Shown here piece by piece: positions 1 through 5,107 of a DNA stretch of 5,107 nt. The stretch comes from Bacillota bacterium (GTDB lineage Bacteria; Bacillota; Clostridia; Oscillospirales; Ruminococcaceae). The position numbers were made by a program, and so were the translations under genes. The stretch is from assembly GCA_023451415.1 (NCBI GenBank), contig JAEXZK010000091.1, positions 1 to 5,107 of the forward strand. The letters are read 5' to 3'. A model generated the notes under the pieces. It was not told where the DNA came from, made no database searches, and saw only the letters and a program-made list of their open reading frames with translations. Position 1 is the stretch's first letter, and the number at the start of each line of letters is the position of its first letter.

Positions 1-1324
1 GGATGTCCACTGACTCACCGGGGGTGGTGACGGTGACGACGCTGTCGCAGACGGTGGGCATCCGACCCCGGACCAGGGGCGCCACGAAGATGGTACACTT
101 GGCGCCGTTGGCGGTGTCGGGATGTCCCCCGGGGGCGCCCCGGAGGATGCCGTCGGAGCCGGTGATGACGTTGACGTTAAAGTCCACATCGATCTCCAGG
201 GCGGCCAGAACCACATAGTCCAGCTTGTTGACATAAGCGCCCTTGTTCATGGGGTTGGCGTACTCCGAGCAGGTCACCTCATAGTGGCCGGGGGTGACCC
301 CCAGGGACTCGATGGCCCCCATGTCAAAATCCTGGGTATCCGCCAGCTGTTTGATATAACCTTCCTTGAGCATCTCCACCATGGGGGTCGAGATGCCGCC
401 CACAATCCAGCCGATGCTGATCCCTTTTTCCTCCATGAATTTCTTCAGGAAGAGGGTGGTGGCGATGGAGGGCCCGCCCACGCCGGTCTGGAAGGAGAAT
501 CCATCCTTAAAGTAGGGGGTGGCGCGCATGATCTCGGCGCACTTTTCAGCGATCATCAGGTCTCTGGGGTTGTCGGTAATCCGTGCGGCGGCGCTGGCGA
601 TCTTGGCAGGGTTGCCGATCTCGTCCACCACTACCACATAGTCCACATCCACACAGCTGATGCTGCACGGCTTGTTGGGGAAGGGCACCAGGGTGTCGGT
701 GATGACCACCACCTTGTCGGCGTATCTGGCGTCAATGTCGGAGTAGGACAGGCCGCCGCAGTTGGACTTGCCGCCCTTGCCGCTGGCGTTGCCGCACTCG
801 TCGCTGCTGGACGCGCCGATGAAGGCCACGTCGATATGTACCTCGCCGCATTCCACGGCCCGGATCCGTCCGCCATGGGTGCGGAGGATGGCCGGGGTCT
901 TCAGCTTGCCGGTGGAGACGGCCTCGCCGATCTTCCCCCGGATGCCGCTGGTCTGGATGCCGGTGACAATCCCCTGCTCGATGTACCCGGCCACCGGATC
1001 GTGAGCCGAGCCCAGGGAAGACGCCGCGATGGTGATGTCTTTAAAGCCCATCTCGGCGATTTCCTTCATCACCATGTTGACGATGTAGTCGCCGTCCCTG
1101 AAGTGGTGGTGGAAGGAAACGGTCATGCCGTCCTTGAACCCCACGGCCTCAATGGCCTCCCGGATGCCGGCCAGGACCTTGCTTTCCTTGGGGCTTACGC
1201 CGGCGCGGACGGTGGGCCCGACTTTGGTATACTCGTACCCGTCCCGGTAGCCGTTGCCCTGGAACACCTCTCTGCCGCCGGTGAGCAGCTCATCGGGGAT
1301 TTCTCTGCCAACTGCGTTTCTCAT
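1..1324 (-). CDS. citF: Citrate lyase alpha subunit (citrate:acetyl-ACP transferase), 3' end cut by window edge
   Basis: Translating the minus strand from the ATG at 1324 gives 441 uninterrupted codons that run off the left edge. The protein is the CoA-transferase-like subunit that exchanges the acetyl group on the CitD carrier arm for citrate (or a related hydroxy acid). Visible hallmarks are FHHHFRDGD at residues 71-79, a SSSDECGNA stretch near 180, FNVNVITGSDG ending at 392, RGAPGGH at 395-401, and APLVRGRMPT followed by TPGESVDI at the very end. All of these align in order with my recollection of enterobacterial CitF, which is about 510 residues long, so roughly 65 C-terminal residues lie outside the window. 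The start lies 2 bases after the citE stop. An AGGGGGA ribosome site about 10 bases upstream sits inside the last citE codons, implying coupling to citE. One small difference from the E. coli sequence as I recall it is Pro398 in place of Ser in the GASGGH motif. Identification is firm; citrate as substrate is inferred. Confidence 0.95.
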   Translation of the reverse strand, partial: MRNAVGREIPDELLTGGREVFQGNGYRDGYEYTKVGPTVRAGVSPKESKVLAGIREAIEAVGFKDGMTVSFHHHFRDGDYIVNMVMKEIAEMGFKDITIAASSLGSAHDPVAGYIEQGIVTGIQTSGIRGKIGEAVSTGKLKTPAILRTHGGRIRAVECGEVHIDVAFIGASSSDECGNASGKGGKSNCGGLSYSDIDARYADKVVVITDTLVPFPNKPCSISCVDVDYVVVVDEIGNPAKIASAAARITDNPRDLMIAEKCAEIMRATPYFKDGFSFQTGVGGPSIATTLFLKKFMEEKGISIGWIVGGISTPMVEMLKEGYIKQLADTQDFDMGAIESLGVTPGHYEVTCSEYANPMNKGAYVNKLDYVVLAALEIDVDFNVNVITGSDGILRGAPGGHPDTANGAKCTIFVAPLVRGRMPTVCDSVVTVTTPGESVDI

Positions 1325-1326
1325 AC

Positions 1327-2229
1327 TCACAAATCCCCCTTATACAGTCCGGTTGCTTTGGCCAGTGCCAGAGTACGTTCCGCGCCCTCGATGAAGGCGA
1401 TGTCCAGCATCTTGCCGTCAACCTTGAAGATTCCGATGCCTTTTTTGGCGTTTTCCCGGATCGCATAAACCACCCGTTCCGCCTCGGCAATCTCCTTGGC
1501 GCTGGGGGCGAATATCTCATGGACAATGGCGATCTGCTTGGGTGTGACGATGGATTTGCCGTCAAAGCCCATCTCCTTGATGAGGATGGTCTCCTTGCGG
1601 AAGCCCTCCATGTCCTTGAAATCGGTAAACACGGTGTCAAAGCACTGCACACCCGCCGCACGGGCCGCAATGACGACGTTGCCCCGGGCGGTGAATATCT
1701 CATTGCCGCTGGGGTAGTACTTGGTGTGGAGGCACCGGCGGTAATCGCCGCCGGAGATGGCGATGCCGAACATCCGGGGGGACGCCTTGCATATCTCCAG
1801 AGCGTTGATAACGCCCATGGGGCTCTCCAGGGCCGCCATCAGCAGAGTCCTGCCCTCCTCCACGCCGAATTCCTTTTCGGCCGCTGCAACAGCGTCCTCA
1901 ATGATCTTGACATCCTGGGCCGATTCGCACTTGGCGATGCGGATGCCGTCCGCGCCGCCGGCTACGCAAACACGGACGTCCTCCTGCCAGTGAGGGGTGT
2001 CCAGCGCGTTGATGCGCACCAGACGTTCAGTGTCGCCGTAGTCCACGCTCTTGAGCGTGTGGTACAGAGAGAAGCGTGCGGAATCCTTCTGATTCTCGGA
2101 GACCGCGTCCTCCAGGTCAAAGATAATGCTGTCGGCGCCATAGATGTAGGCATCCTTCACCAGGCTGGGCTTCTGGGCGCTGAGGAACATCATGGTCCTT
2201 CTCAGTCTGTTTTTATCGGGGTTCTTCAT
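1327..2229 (-). CDS. citE: Citrate lyase beta subunit (citryl-ACP lyase), CitE family, 300 aa
   Basis: This is the HpcH/HpaI-like TIM-barrel subunit that cleaves citryl-CitD to oxaloacetate and acetyl-CitD; it normally needs Mg2+. Family features in order: RRTMMFL at residues 10-16, FDLEDAV at 37-43, RINALD at 72-77 (Arg72 likely binds substrate carboxylate), AGGADGIRIAK at 90-100, ALESPMG at 133-139 (Glu135, probable metal ligand), SGGDY at 159-163 (Asp162, probable metal ligand), GFDGKSIVTP near 221-230, and a C-terminal VDGKMLDIAFIEGA. Length matches the family (about 290-302). The ATG at 2229 is chosen because it overlaps the citD stop as ATGA, has a G-rich ribosome site, and starts just before the conserved RR-T-M motif. 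An in-frame ATG at 2292 would add 21 unconserved residues inside citD. Oddities: the usual MLFVPG loop reads MMFLSA, and the usual GAEDY reads SGGDY, losing the Glu while keeping the Asp. It may therefore belong to a clostridial subgroup or act on citramalate. Confidence 0.94.
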   Translation of the reverse strand: MKNPDKNRLRRTMMFLSAQKPSLVKDAYIYGADSIIFDLEDAVSENQKDSARFSLYHTLKSVDYGDTERLVRINALDTPHWQEDVRVCVAGGADGIRIAKCESAQDVKIIEDAVAAAEKEFGVEEGRTLLMAALESPMGVINALEICKASPRMFGIAISGGDYRRCLHTKYYPSGNEIFTARGNVVIAARAAGVQCFDTVFTDFKDMEGFRKETILIKEMGFDGKSIVTPKQIAIVHEIFAPSAKEIAEAERVVYAIRENAKKGIGIFKVDGKMLDIAFIEGAERTLALAKATGLYKGDL

Positions 2230-2528
2230 TGTATCCCCCCTCCCCACGGAATGTTCTTCTCGGATGTTCCGTCCGCCCGGAAGACCGCGCATTCCACACG
2301 CGCCCTCAGGGTGCAGTCCAGGGCTCCCCGGTCCACAACGGTCACCTTGGCGTCCTTGACCTCCAGACGTTCCAGCACCTCCATCACCGACGTGCGGATG
2401 GCCCGCCCGTACTGGTTGATGACGCTGCTGTTCACAGACAGCTGGATTCCGTCACCCGGCTCCACCGTCACCATGACATCGCTGGATTCCAGCGTGCCGG
2501 CAACGGCCGTTTCTTTCACTTTCAACAC
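2226..2528 (-). CDS. citD: Citrate lyase gamma subunit (acyl carrier protein), about 100 aa
   Basis: CitD is the small carrier subunit holding the 2'-(5''-phosphoribosyl)-3'-dephospho-CoA arm on which acetyl and citryl groups ride between CitF and CitE. The sequence has the N-terminal attachment motif AVAGTLESSDV (residues 8-18 from the GTG start). The first Ser after LE corresponds to the Ser14 modified in Klebsiella and E. coli CitD. Also present are the conserved QLSVNSSV block at 29-36 and GALDCTLRAR at 68-77. Length is typical (about 95-100). The start drawn is GTG at 2528, 5 bases after a GGAGG site. A TTG at 2525 is 8 bases after the same site and would number the modified serine exactly 14, so the start could be one codon shorter. 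The gene follows tctA after 32 bases, and its TGA stop overlaps the citE ATG. Attachment of the arm needs CitX and CitG, and acetylation needs CitC; none of these is in the window. Confidence 0.95.
   Translation of the reverse strand: MLKVKETAVAGTLESSDVMVTVEPGDGIQLSVNSSVINQYGRAIRTSVMEVLERLEVKDAKVTVVDRGALDCTLRARVECAVFRADGTSEKNIPWGGGIQ
2235..2245 (-). promoter_or_regulatory. Ribosome binding site of citE, inside the end of citD
   Basis: The minus strand reads GGGGAGGGGGG, ending 5 bases before the citE ATG at 2229; its GGAGG core is 9 bases away. It is encoded by the Gly-rich PWGGGIQ tail of CitD. This supports 2229 rather than the upstream in-frame ATG at 2292, and with the ATGA overlap suggests coupled translation of the two subunits. 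Confidence 0.75.
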
Positions 2529-2533
2529 TGATT

Positions 2534-2538
2534 CCTCC
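2534..2538 (-). promoter_or_regulatory. Ribosome binding site of citD
   Basis: On the minus strand the sequence reads AGGGAGGAATCA directly before GTG TTG AAA. The GGAGG core ends 5 bases before the GTG at 2528 and 8 bases before the TTG at 2525. It confirms that citD starts here with a non-ATG codon but does not by itself choose between the two. Confidence 0.75.
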
Positions 2539-2550
2539 CTTTCATGCGCC

Positions 2551-2568
2551 CGGCCTGTTGTCAGGCCG
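2551..2568 (-). promoter_or_regulatory. Small stem-loop over the tctA stop codon, upstream of citD
   Basis: CGGCCTG (2551-2557) and CAGGCCG (2562-2568) are perfect complements around a 4-base loop; in the mRNA the loop reads ACAA. The tctA stop codon (2563-2561) spans the stem-loop border. No T tract follows, so it is not an intrinsic terminator. It sits at the boundary between the transporter and lyase modules, about 12 bases before the citD ribosome site. It could serve as a processing or stability element or be a chance by-product of GC-rich sequence. Confidence 0.45.
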
Positions 2569-4066
2569 TAGTTTCCTGCTTTTGGCTCTTTTTCTTCTTA
2601 TAGCTTTTATAGAAAGCAAAGGCGTACATCACCACAAAGATCATCATGACCGCCAGGGTGATCGGCCGCCCAAAGAAGGCCGTAAAGCTGTTATCCGCAA
2701 TCTCCATACCGCGGCGGAAGTTCTTCTCCAGCATGGGGCCCAGCACCAGCGCCAGGATTAGCGCCGAGGTGTCGAACTTGTATTTCTTGAAGAAGTAGCC
2801 GAAAATACCGCCGAAGATCATGATGTAGATATCCATCATATTGCCCTGATAAGCATAGCAGCCAACCAGTGCCAGCATCATGATAAAAGTGCCCAGGATG
2901 TGATAGGGAATTTTGAGTATCTGGGCAAAAATTTTGGCAATGCCAAAGGAGATGAAGATCATGGAAATGTTGGCGATGACCATGGAGGTAAAGGTGGCGG
3001 ACAGATACTCGGGCTGCGCCTTAAGGAGCATGGGGCCCATCTGTACGCCCTGGATGGCCAGAGCGGTCATCATCATGGCAGCCGCGTTGCTGCCCGGGAT
3101 GCCCATGGCCAGCAGCGGTACCATGGCGCCGCCGGTGGCCGCGTTGTTGGCGGTCTCGGAGGCGCAGATGCCGTGGGGGTCGCCGTGGCCCAGCAGCTCG
3201 GGATGCTTGCTGCACTTGGCCTCAACAGTATAGGACAGCCAGGCGGCGATGGTGGCGCCCGCGCCTGGCATAATGCCCACGATGGTGCCCAGGATACCGG
3301 AGCGCAGGGCGGTCCACTTCAACTCCCACAGCTCCTTAAAACTGGCAAGCTTTGTGACCTTGGCCTGGTTTTCCTTGCTGTATGCGCTCCTGTCGGAGGG
3401 CTTGCGGATCTGATTAAAGATCTCCACCGCCGCAAAAACGCCCAGCATAAAGGGCAGGGCTTCGATGCCGTCCAGCATCTTGGAACTGCCAAAGGTGAAA
3501 CGGGGGACGGAGGAGAACCAGTCAAGACCGATGGTGCCCAGCCAAAGGCCGACAATAGCGGAGGCAAAGGTGTTGAGCTTGTGATCCTCATCCAGGAAAA
3601 TCAGGATGCTCAGGCCCAGGAAGCAGACCGCGAACTGCTCCGCGGAGCTGAACTTGAGGGCCAGCTTCATCAAGGGCTGGGTAAGCAGGAACATGATGAT
3701 GCAACTGGCCAAGCCGCCCAGGCCGGAGCTGACTAAGGCGATGGTCAGGGCCTTGCCCGCCTCGCCCCGCTGTACCATGGGGTAGCCGTCCAGAACGGTG
3801 GCCGCGCTGGAGGGGGTGCCCGGGATCTTGAAGAGGATGGCGGTGATGCTGCCGCCGGTAATGGCTGCGCAGTACACAGCGCTTAGGAAGGCAATGCCCA
3901 CCACGGGGCTCATGCCGTAGGTAAAGCTGATGCAGAGTACAATGGCCATAGTGGCGCTGACGCCCGGCAAAGCGCCGAACACAACGCCCAGCACCACGCC
4001 GGTGACAATCCATATCAGCGTGGCGGGATTACATACAACCTGGATACCAGTAAGTAATAGTTCCAT
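2561..4066 (-). CDS. tctA: Tripartite tricarboxylate transporter, large membrane subunit TctA, 501 aa
   Basis: TctA is the large permease subunit of the TTT family, driving uptake of a carboxylate delivered by TctC using an ion gradient. Length (501) fits the family's roughly 500 residues with about a dozen membrane segments. The internal two-fold pattern is clear. The first half has GALPGVSATMA at residues 31-41 and ITGGSITAILFKIPGTPSSA at 69-88, followed by LDGYPM at 92-97. The second half repeats the theme with IMPGAGAT at 265-272, SETANNAATGGAMVPLL near 300-318 and MGIPGSNAAA at 321-330. The C terminus is a short lysine-rich tail, likely cytoplasmic. The ATG at 4066 is preceded by AAAGGA about 10 bases upstream, and a hydrophobic segment begins soon after it. 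It lies 44 bases after tctB and is followed 32 bases later by citD, with a small hairpin over its stop codon. The cargo is inferred from the downstream lyase genes, not from binding residues; TTT systems carry many carboxylates. Confidence 0.96.
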   Translation of the reverse strand: MELLLTGIQVVCNPATLIWIVTGVVLGVVFGALPGVSATMAIVLCISFTYGMSPVVGIAFLSAVYCAAITGGSITAILFKIPGTPSSAATVLDGYPMVQRGEAGKALTIALVSSGLGGLASCIIMFLLTQPLMKLALKFSSAEQFAVCFLGLSILIFLDEDHKLNTFASAIVGLWLGTIGLDWFSSVPRFTFGSSKMLDGIEALPFMLGVFAAVEIFNQIRKPSDRSAYSKENQAKVTKLASFKELWELKWTALRSGILGTIVGIMPGAGATIAAWLSYTVEAKCSKHPELLGHGDPHGICASETANNAATGGAMVPLLAMGIPGSNAAAMMMTALAIQGVQMGPMLLKAQPEYLSATFTSMVIANISMIFISFGIAKIFAQILKIPYHILGTFIMMLALVGCYAYQGNMMDIYIMIFGGIFGYFFKKYKFDTSALILALVLGPMLEKNFRRGMEIADNSFTAFFGRPITLAVMMIFVVMYAFAFYKSYKKKKSQKQETTA

Positions 4067-4110
4067 AGATTCACTTTCCTTTCTGCCGATGGATGATCCG
4101 GTTCCTCACA

Positions 4111-4608
4111 TTATGACCAGAGGTACTCCAGCCACTTGCCGAAATCATAGAGCGGGCCGGCGCCGCGGGGCACGCTGACGCCAAGTCCCCAGGTAAAGAT
4201 GACATAAACGGCTATTGTGATGACCAGTCCCGCCAGCAGAACCTTCCAGGAAAATTTACTCCCCAGCAGGAGCTGCATACCGATGCAGAAGAGAATTGTC
4301 GCCAGAATAAAGCCCAGGTAGGGCAGCAGAACGGCGTAGAGGATAAGCCAGACAAAAGAAACCAGAAGGAGCCGGATATTCTTATTTTTAAACCCAAAAA
4401 TGCTCAGATCAATTTCCCATTTCTCTTTGGGGAGCCTGCGTACAATTCCCACTACCTTGATGGAAAACAGGATTACCGCAAGCACCAGAAGTATCATCGG
4501 CCAGTATCTGGCCCAGACATGCCCGTCCCAGATGGCGATCTGGCCGGAATAGATCAGCATCGCCACAAAAAAGACAAGCAGAAAACCGTTAAAAATCAAT
4601 TCGCCCAT
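4111..4608 (-). CDS. tctB: Tripartite tricarboxylate transporter, small membrane subunit TctB, 165 aa
   Basis: TctB is the poorly conserved small integral membrane partner of TctA. The 165-residue protein is strongly hydrophobic, with membrane segments at about residues 4-22, 37-56, 78-115 (one long stretch, probably two helices broken at LPYLGF, 95-100) and 122-142. The LGFILATILF pattern after LPY and the PRG near the end (147-149) are typical of the TctB family. A polar basic loop (about 57-77, with KEKWE and FKNKN) separates the second and third segments. The start ATG at 4608 has an AAAGGGG ribosome site 8 bases upstream. A second ATG four bases earlier is out of frame and closes after seven codons. 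The position between tctC and tctA is the classical tctCBA order and supports the call beyond sequence similarity alone. Part of the gene around 4375-4430 is noticeably more AT-rich than its surroundings, which may only reflect its Lys/Asn/Phe content. Confidence 0.9.
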   Translation of the reverse strand: MGELIFNGFLLVFFVAMLIYSGQIAIWDGHVWARYWPMILLVLAVILFSIKVVGIVRRLPKEKWEIDLSIFGFKNKNIRLLLVSFVWLILYAVLLPYLGFILATILFCIGMQLLLGSKFSWKVLLAGLVITIAVYVIFTWGLGVSVPRGAGPLYDFGKWLEYLWS

Positions 4609-4657
4609 GCATGAATCCCCTTTCTTTTACTGTCGGACAGGGTGCCGGAAAAGCGCT

Positions 4658-4693
4658 CTCCCGGCGGCGAACCCATGGGAACTCCGCCGGGAG
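4658..4693 (-). promoter_or_regulatory. GC-rich stem-loop between tctC and tctB (possible attenuator or mRNA-stabilising hairpin)
   Basis: A perfect 10-base inverted repeat, CTCCCGGCGG at 4658-4667 and CCGCCGGGAG at 4684-4693, encloses a 16-base loop. In the tctC mRNA it forms about 55 bases after the tctC stop. Downstream in the transcript the sequence reads AGCGC then only four T (4652-4649), so it is a weak intrinsic terminator at best. In binding-protein transport operons a hairpin directly after the binding-protein gene often reduces read-through or protects the upstream message, giving excess binding protein over membrane subunits; that role is inferred here. A smaller 5-base-pair stem (4698-4702 with 4709-4713) precedes it in the transcript. 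Confidence 0.6.
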
Positions 4694-4747
4694 GGGTCCC
4701 GCTTTGGCGCGGGCGCCTATGCATTTGAGAAAGAAGAGGCCATAGGC

Positions 4748-5107
4748 TTAAGAGTTCAGCTCCACAGCGGTGTCATAGGTGTTCTTAAACACGTCGGACA
4801 GCTCTTCGGCGGTCCAGAGATAATCATTGGTCATGCCGTTGGCCTTCAGCCACTCCTGCCACTCGGTGTTCTCGGTGGCAACCTTGTGGACAGCGGCGGC
4901 AAAGGCGTCGATGGCCTCTTGGGGTGTGCCTTTCATGGCAGTAAAGACGCGGTAGTAGCCCAGGGTGGACTCATAGCCCAACTCCTTGGTGCAGGGGACG
5001 TCTTCGTAGGAGGGGTTGCGCTGGTCAGCCATGACAATCATGGGGATCAGGTCTCCAGACTCGACGTAAGCGCCGGTATCGGACCAGGTGTTGACGGTCA
5101 TATCCAC
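4748..5107 (-). CDS. tctC: Tripartite tricarboxylate transporter solute-binding protein TctC, C-terminal 119 aa only
   Basis: Only the C-terminal part is present; the reading frame is open to the right edge, and the first codon in view is an internal GTG (Val), not a start. Full TctC/BUG-family binding proteins have about 320-340 residues, so nearly two thirds, including the export signal and most of the ligand pocket, lie outside. The visible portion follows the family pattern: a strand leading to a list of disputed values (IPMIVMADQRNPSYEDVPCTKELGY is the counterpart of the usual 'AV..RR....DVPT..E.GY' segment), an aromatic YYRVF strand, then KGTPQEAIDAFAAAVHKV, matching the APKGTP helix start, and a last helix after a 'TAEEL' turn. 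The protein captures a carboxylate outside the membrane and hands it to TctAB. It is the first gene of the unit seen here and is followed by a 139-base gap with a strong hairpin before tctB. The pocket is not visible, so the ligand cannot be read from this sequence. Confidence 0.88.
   Translation of the reverse strand: MDMTVNTWSDTGAYVESGDLIPMIVMADQRNPSYEDVPCTKELGYESTLGYYRVFTAMKGTPQEAIDAFAAAVHKVATENTEWQEWLKANGMTNDYLWTAEELSDVFKNTYDTAVELNS

Noticed and set aside
122..1468. 448-codon plus-strand open frame opposite citF
   Set aside because: It is antisense to a clearly conserved citF frame. Its product is full of Gly, Asp, His and Val in the pattern produced by reversing GC-rich codons, and it has no recognisable domain.
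2230..2292. Upstream in-frame ATG giving CitE a 21-residue N-terminal extension
   Set aside because: The extension lies inside citD, has no family similarity, and the ATG at 2229 has the better ribosome site, the ATGA overlap with citD, and the expected distance to the conserved RRTMMFL motif.
2522..2545. Seven-codon open frame starting with ATG at 2545 and overlapping the citD start
   Set aside because: It has no ribosome site of its own and contains the citD ribosome site within it; a leader-peptide role cannot be supported from one sequence.
1519..2571. 350-codon plus-strand open frame opposite citE and citD
   Set aside because: It overlaps two firmly identified genes on the other strand, crosses their boundary, and has no family resemblance.
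2900..3736. 278-codon plus-strand open frame opposite tctA
   Set aside because: It is an antisense shadow: composition is dominated by Gly, Gln, His and Asp, mirroring the hydrophobic codons of tctA, with no domain.
4589..4612. Alternative ATG four bases before the tctB start
   Set aside because: It is out of frame and closes after seven codons, and the AAAGGGG site is only 4 bases from it against 8 for the chosen start.
4649..4693. Full intrinsic terminator after tctC
   Set aside because: The stem is strong, but the following T run is only four bases and starts five bases away from the stem, so complete termination is unlikely and the downstream genes follow in the expected operon order.
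4609..4747. Internal promoter upstream of tctB
   Set aside because: I found no convincing -35/-10 pair on the minus strand in this GC-rich gap.

Overview
The window holds one co-directional gene cluster, read entirely on the minus strand. In transcription order (right to left) it encodes a tripartite tricarboxylate transporter (TTT family: tctC, cut by the right edge; tctB; tctA) followed by the three structural subunits of a citrate-lyase-type enzyme (citD, citE, citF; citF is cut by the left edge). No gene on the plus strand is credible. The long plus-strand open frames are antisense shadows of GC-rich coding sequence.

Layout: 5107-4748 is the C-terminal part of the solute-binding protein TctC. 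4747-4609 is a 139-base gap with a strong GC-rich inverted repeat. 4608-4111 is TctB, 4066-2561 is TctA, 2528-2226 is the acyl carrier subunit CitD, 2229-1327 is the lyase subunit CitE, and 1324-1 is the transferase subunit CitF, missing roughly its last 65 residues. Spacing tightens along the unit: 139 bases (tctC-tctB), 44 (tctB-tctA), 32 (tctA-citD, with a small hairpin over the tctA stop), a 4-base ATGA overlap (citD-citE) and 2 bases (citE-citF). This looks like one operon with a translationally coupled lyase module.

How the genes would work together (inference from the families): TctC captures a di- or tricarboxylate outside the membrane and TctAB imports it using an ion gradient. CitF moves the acetyl-thioester carrier arm of CitD onto the substrate, and CitE cleaves the resulting acyl-CitD, giving acetate plus a 2-oxo acid. 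With citrate the product is oxaloacetate. With citramalate, used by the related clostridial citramalate lyase, it is pyruvate. The window does not settle which substrate is used. CitE carries changes at two family-signature loops, and the accessory genes (citC, citX, citG) are not in view.

Organism: a moderately GC-rich bacterium with strong G-rich Shine-Dalgarno sites. An anaerobic, fermentative member of the Clostridia (Oscillospiraceae-like gut bacterium) is my best guess, held with low confidence because no phylogenetic marker is present. Nothing suggests a mobile element, CRISPR array, RNA gene or frameshift. The content is recognisable metabolism rather than an unknown system; the most interesting points are the transporter-lyase pairing, the substrate question, the CitE motif changes and the two intergenic hairpins.
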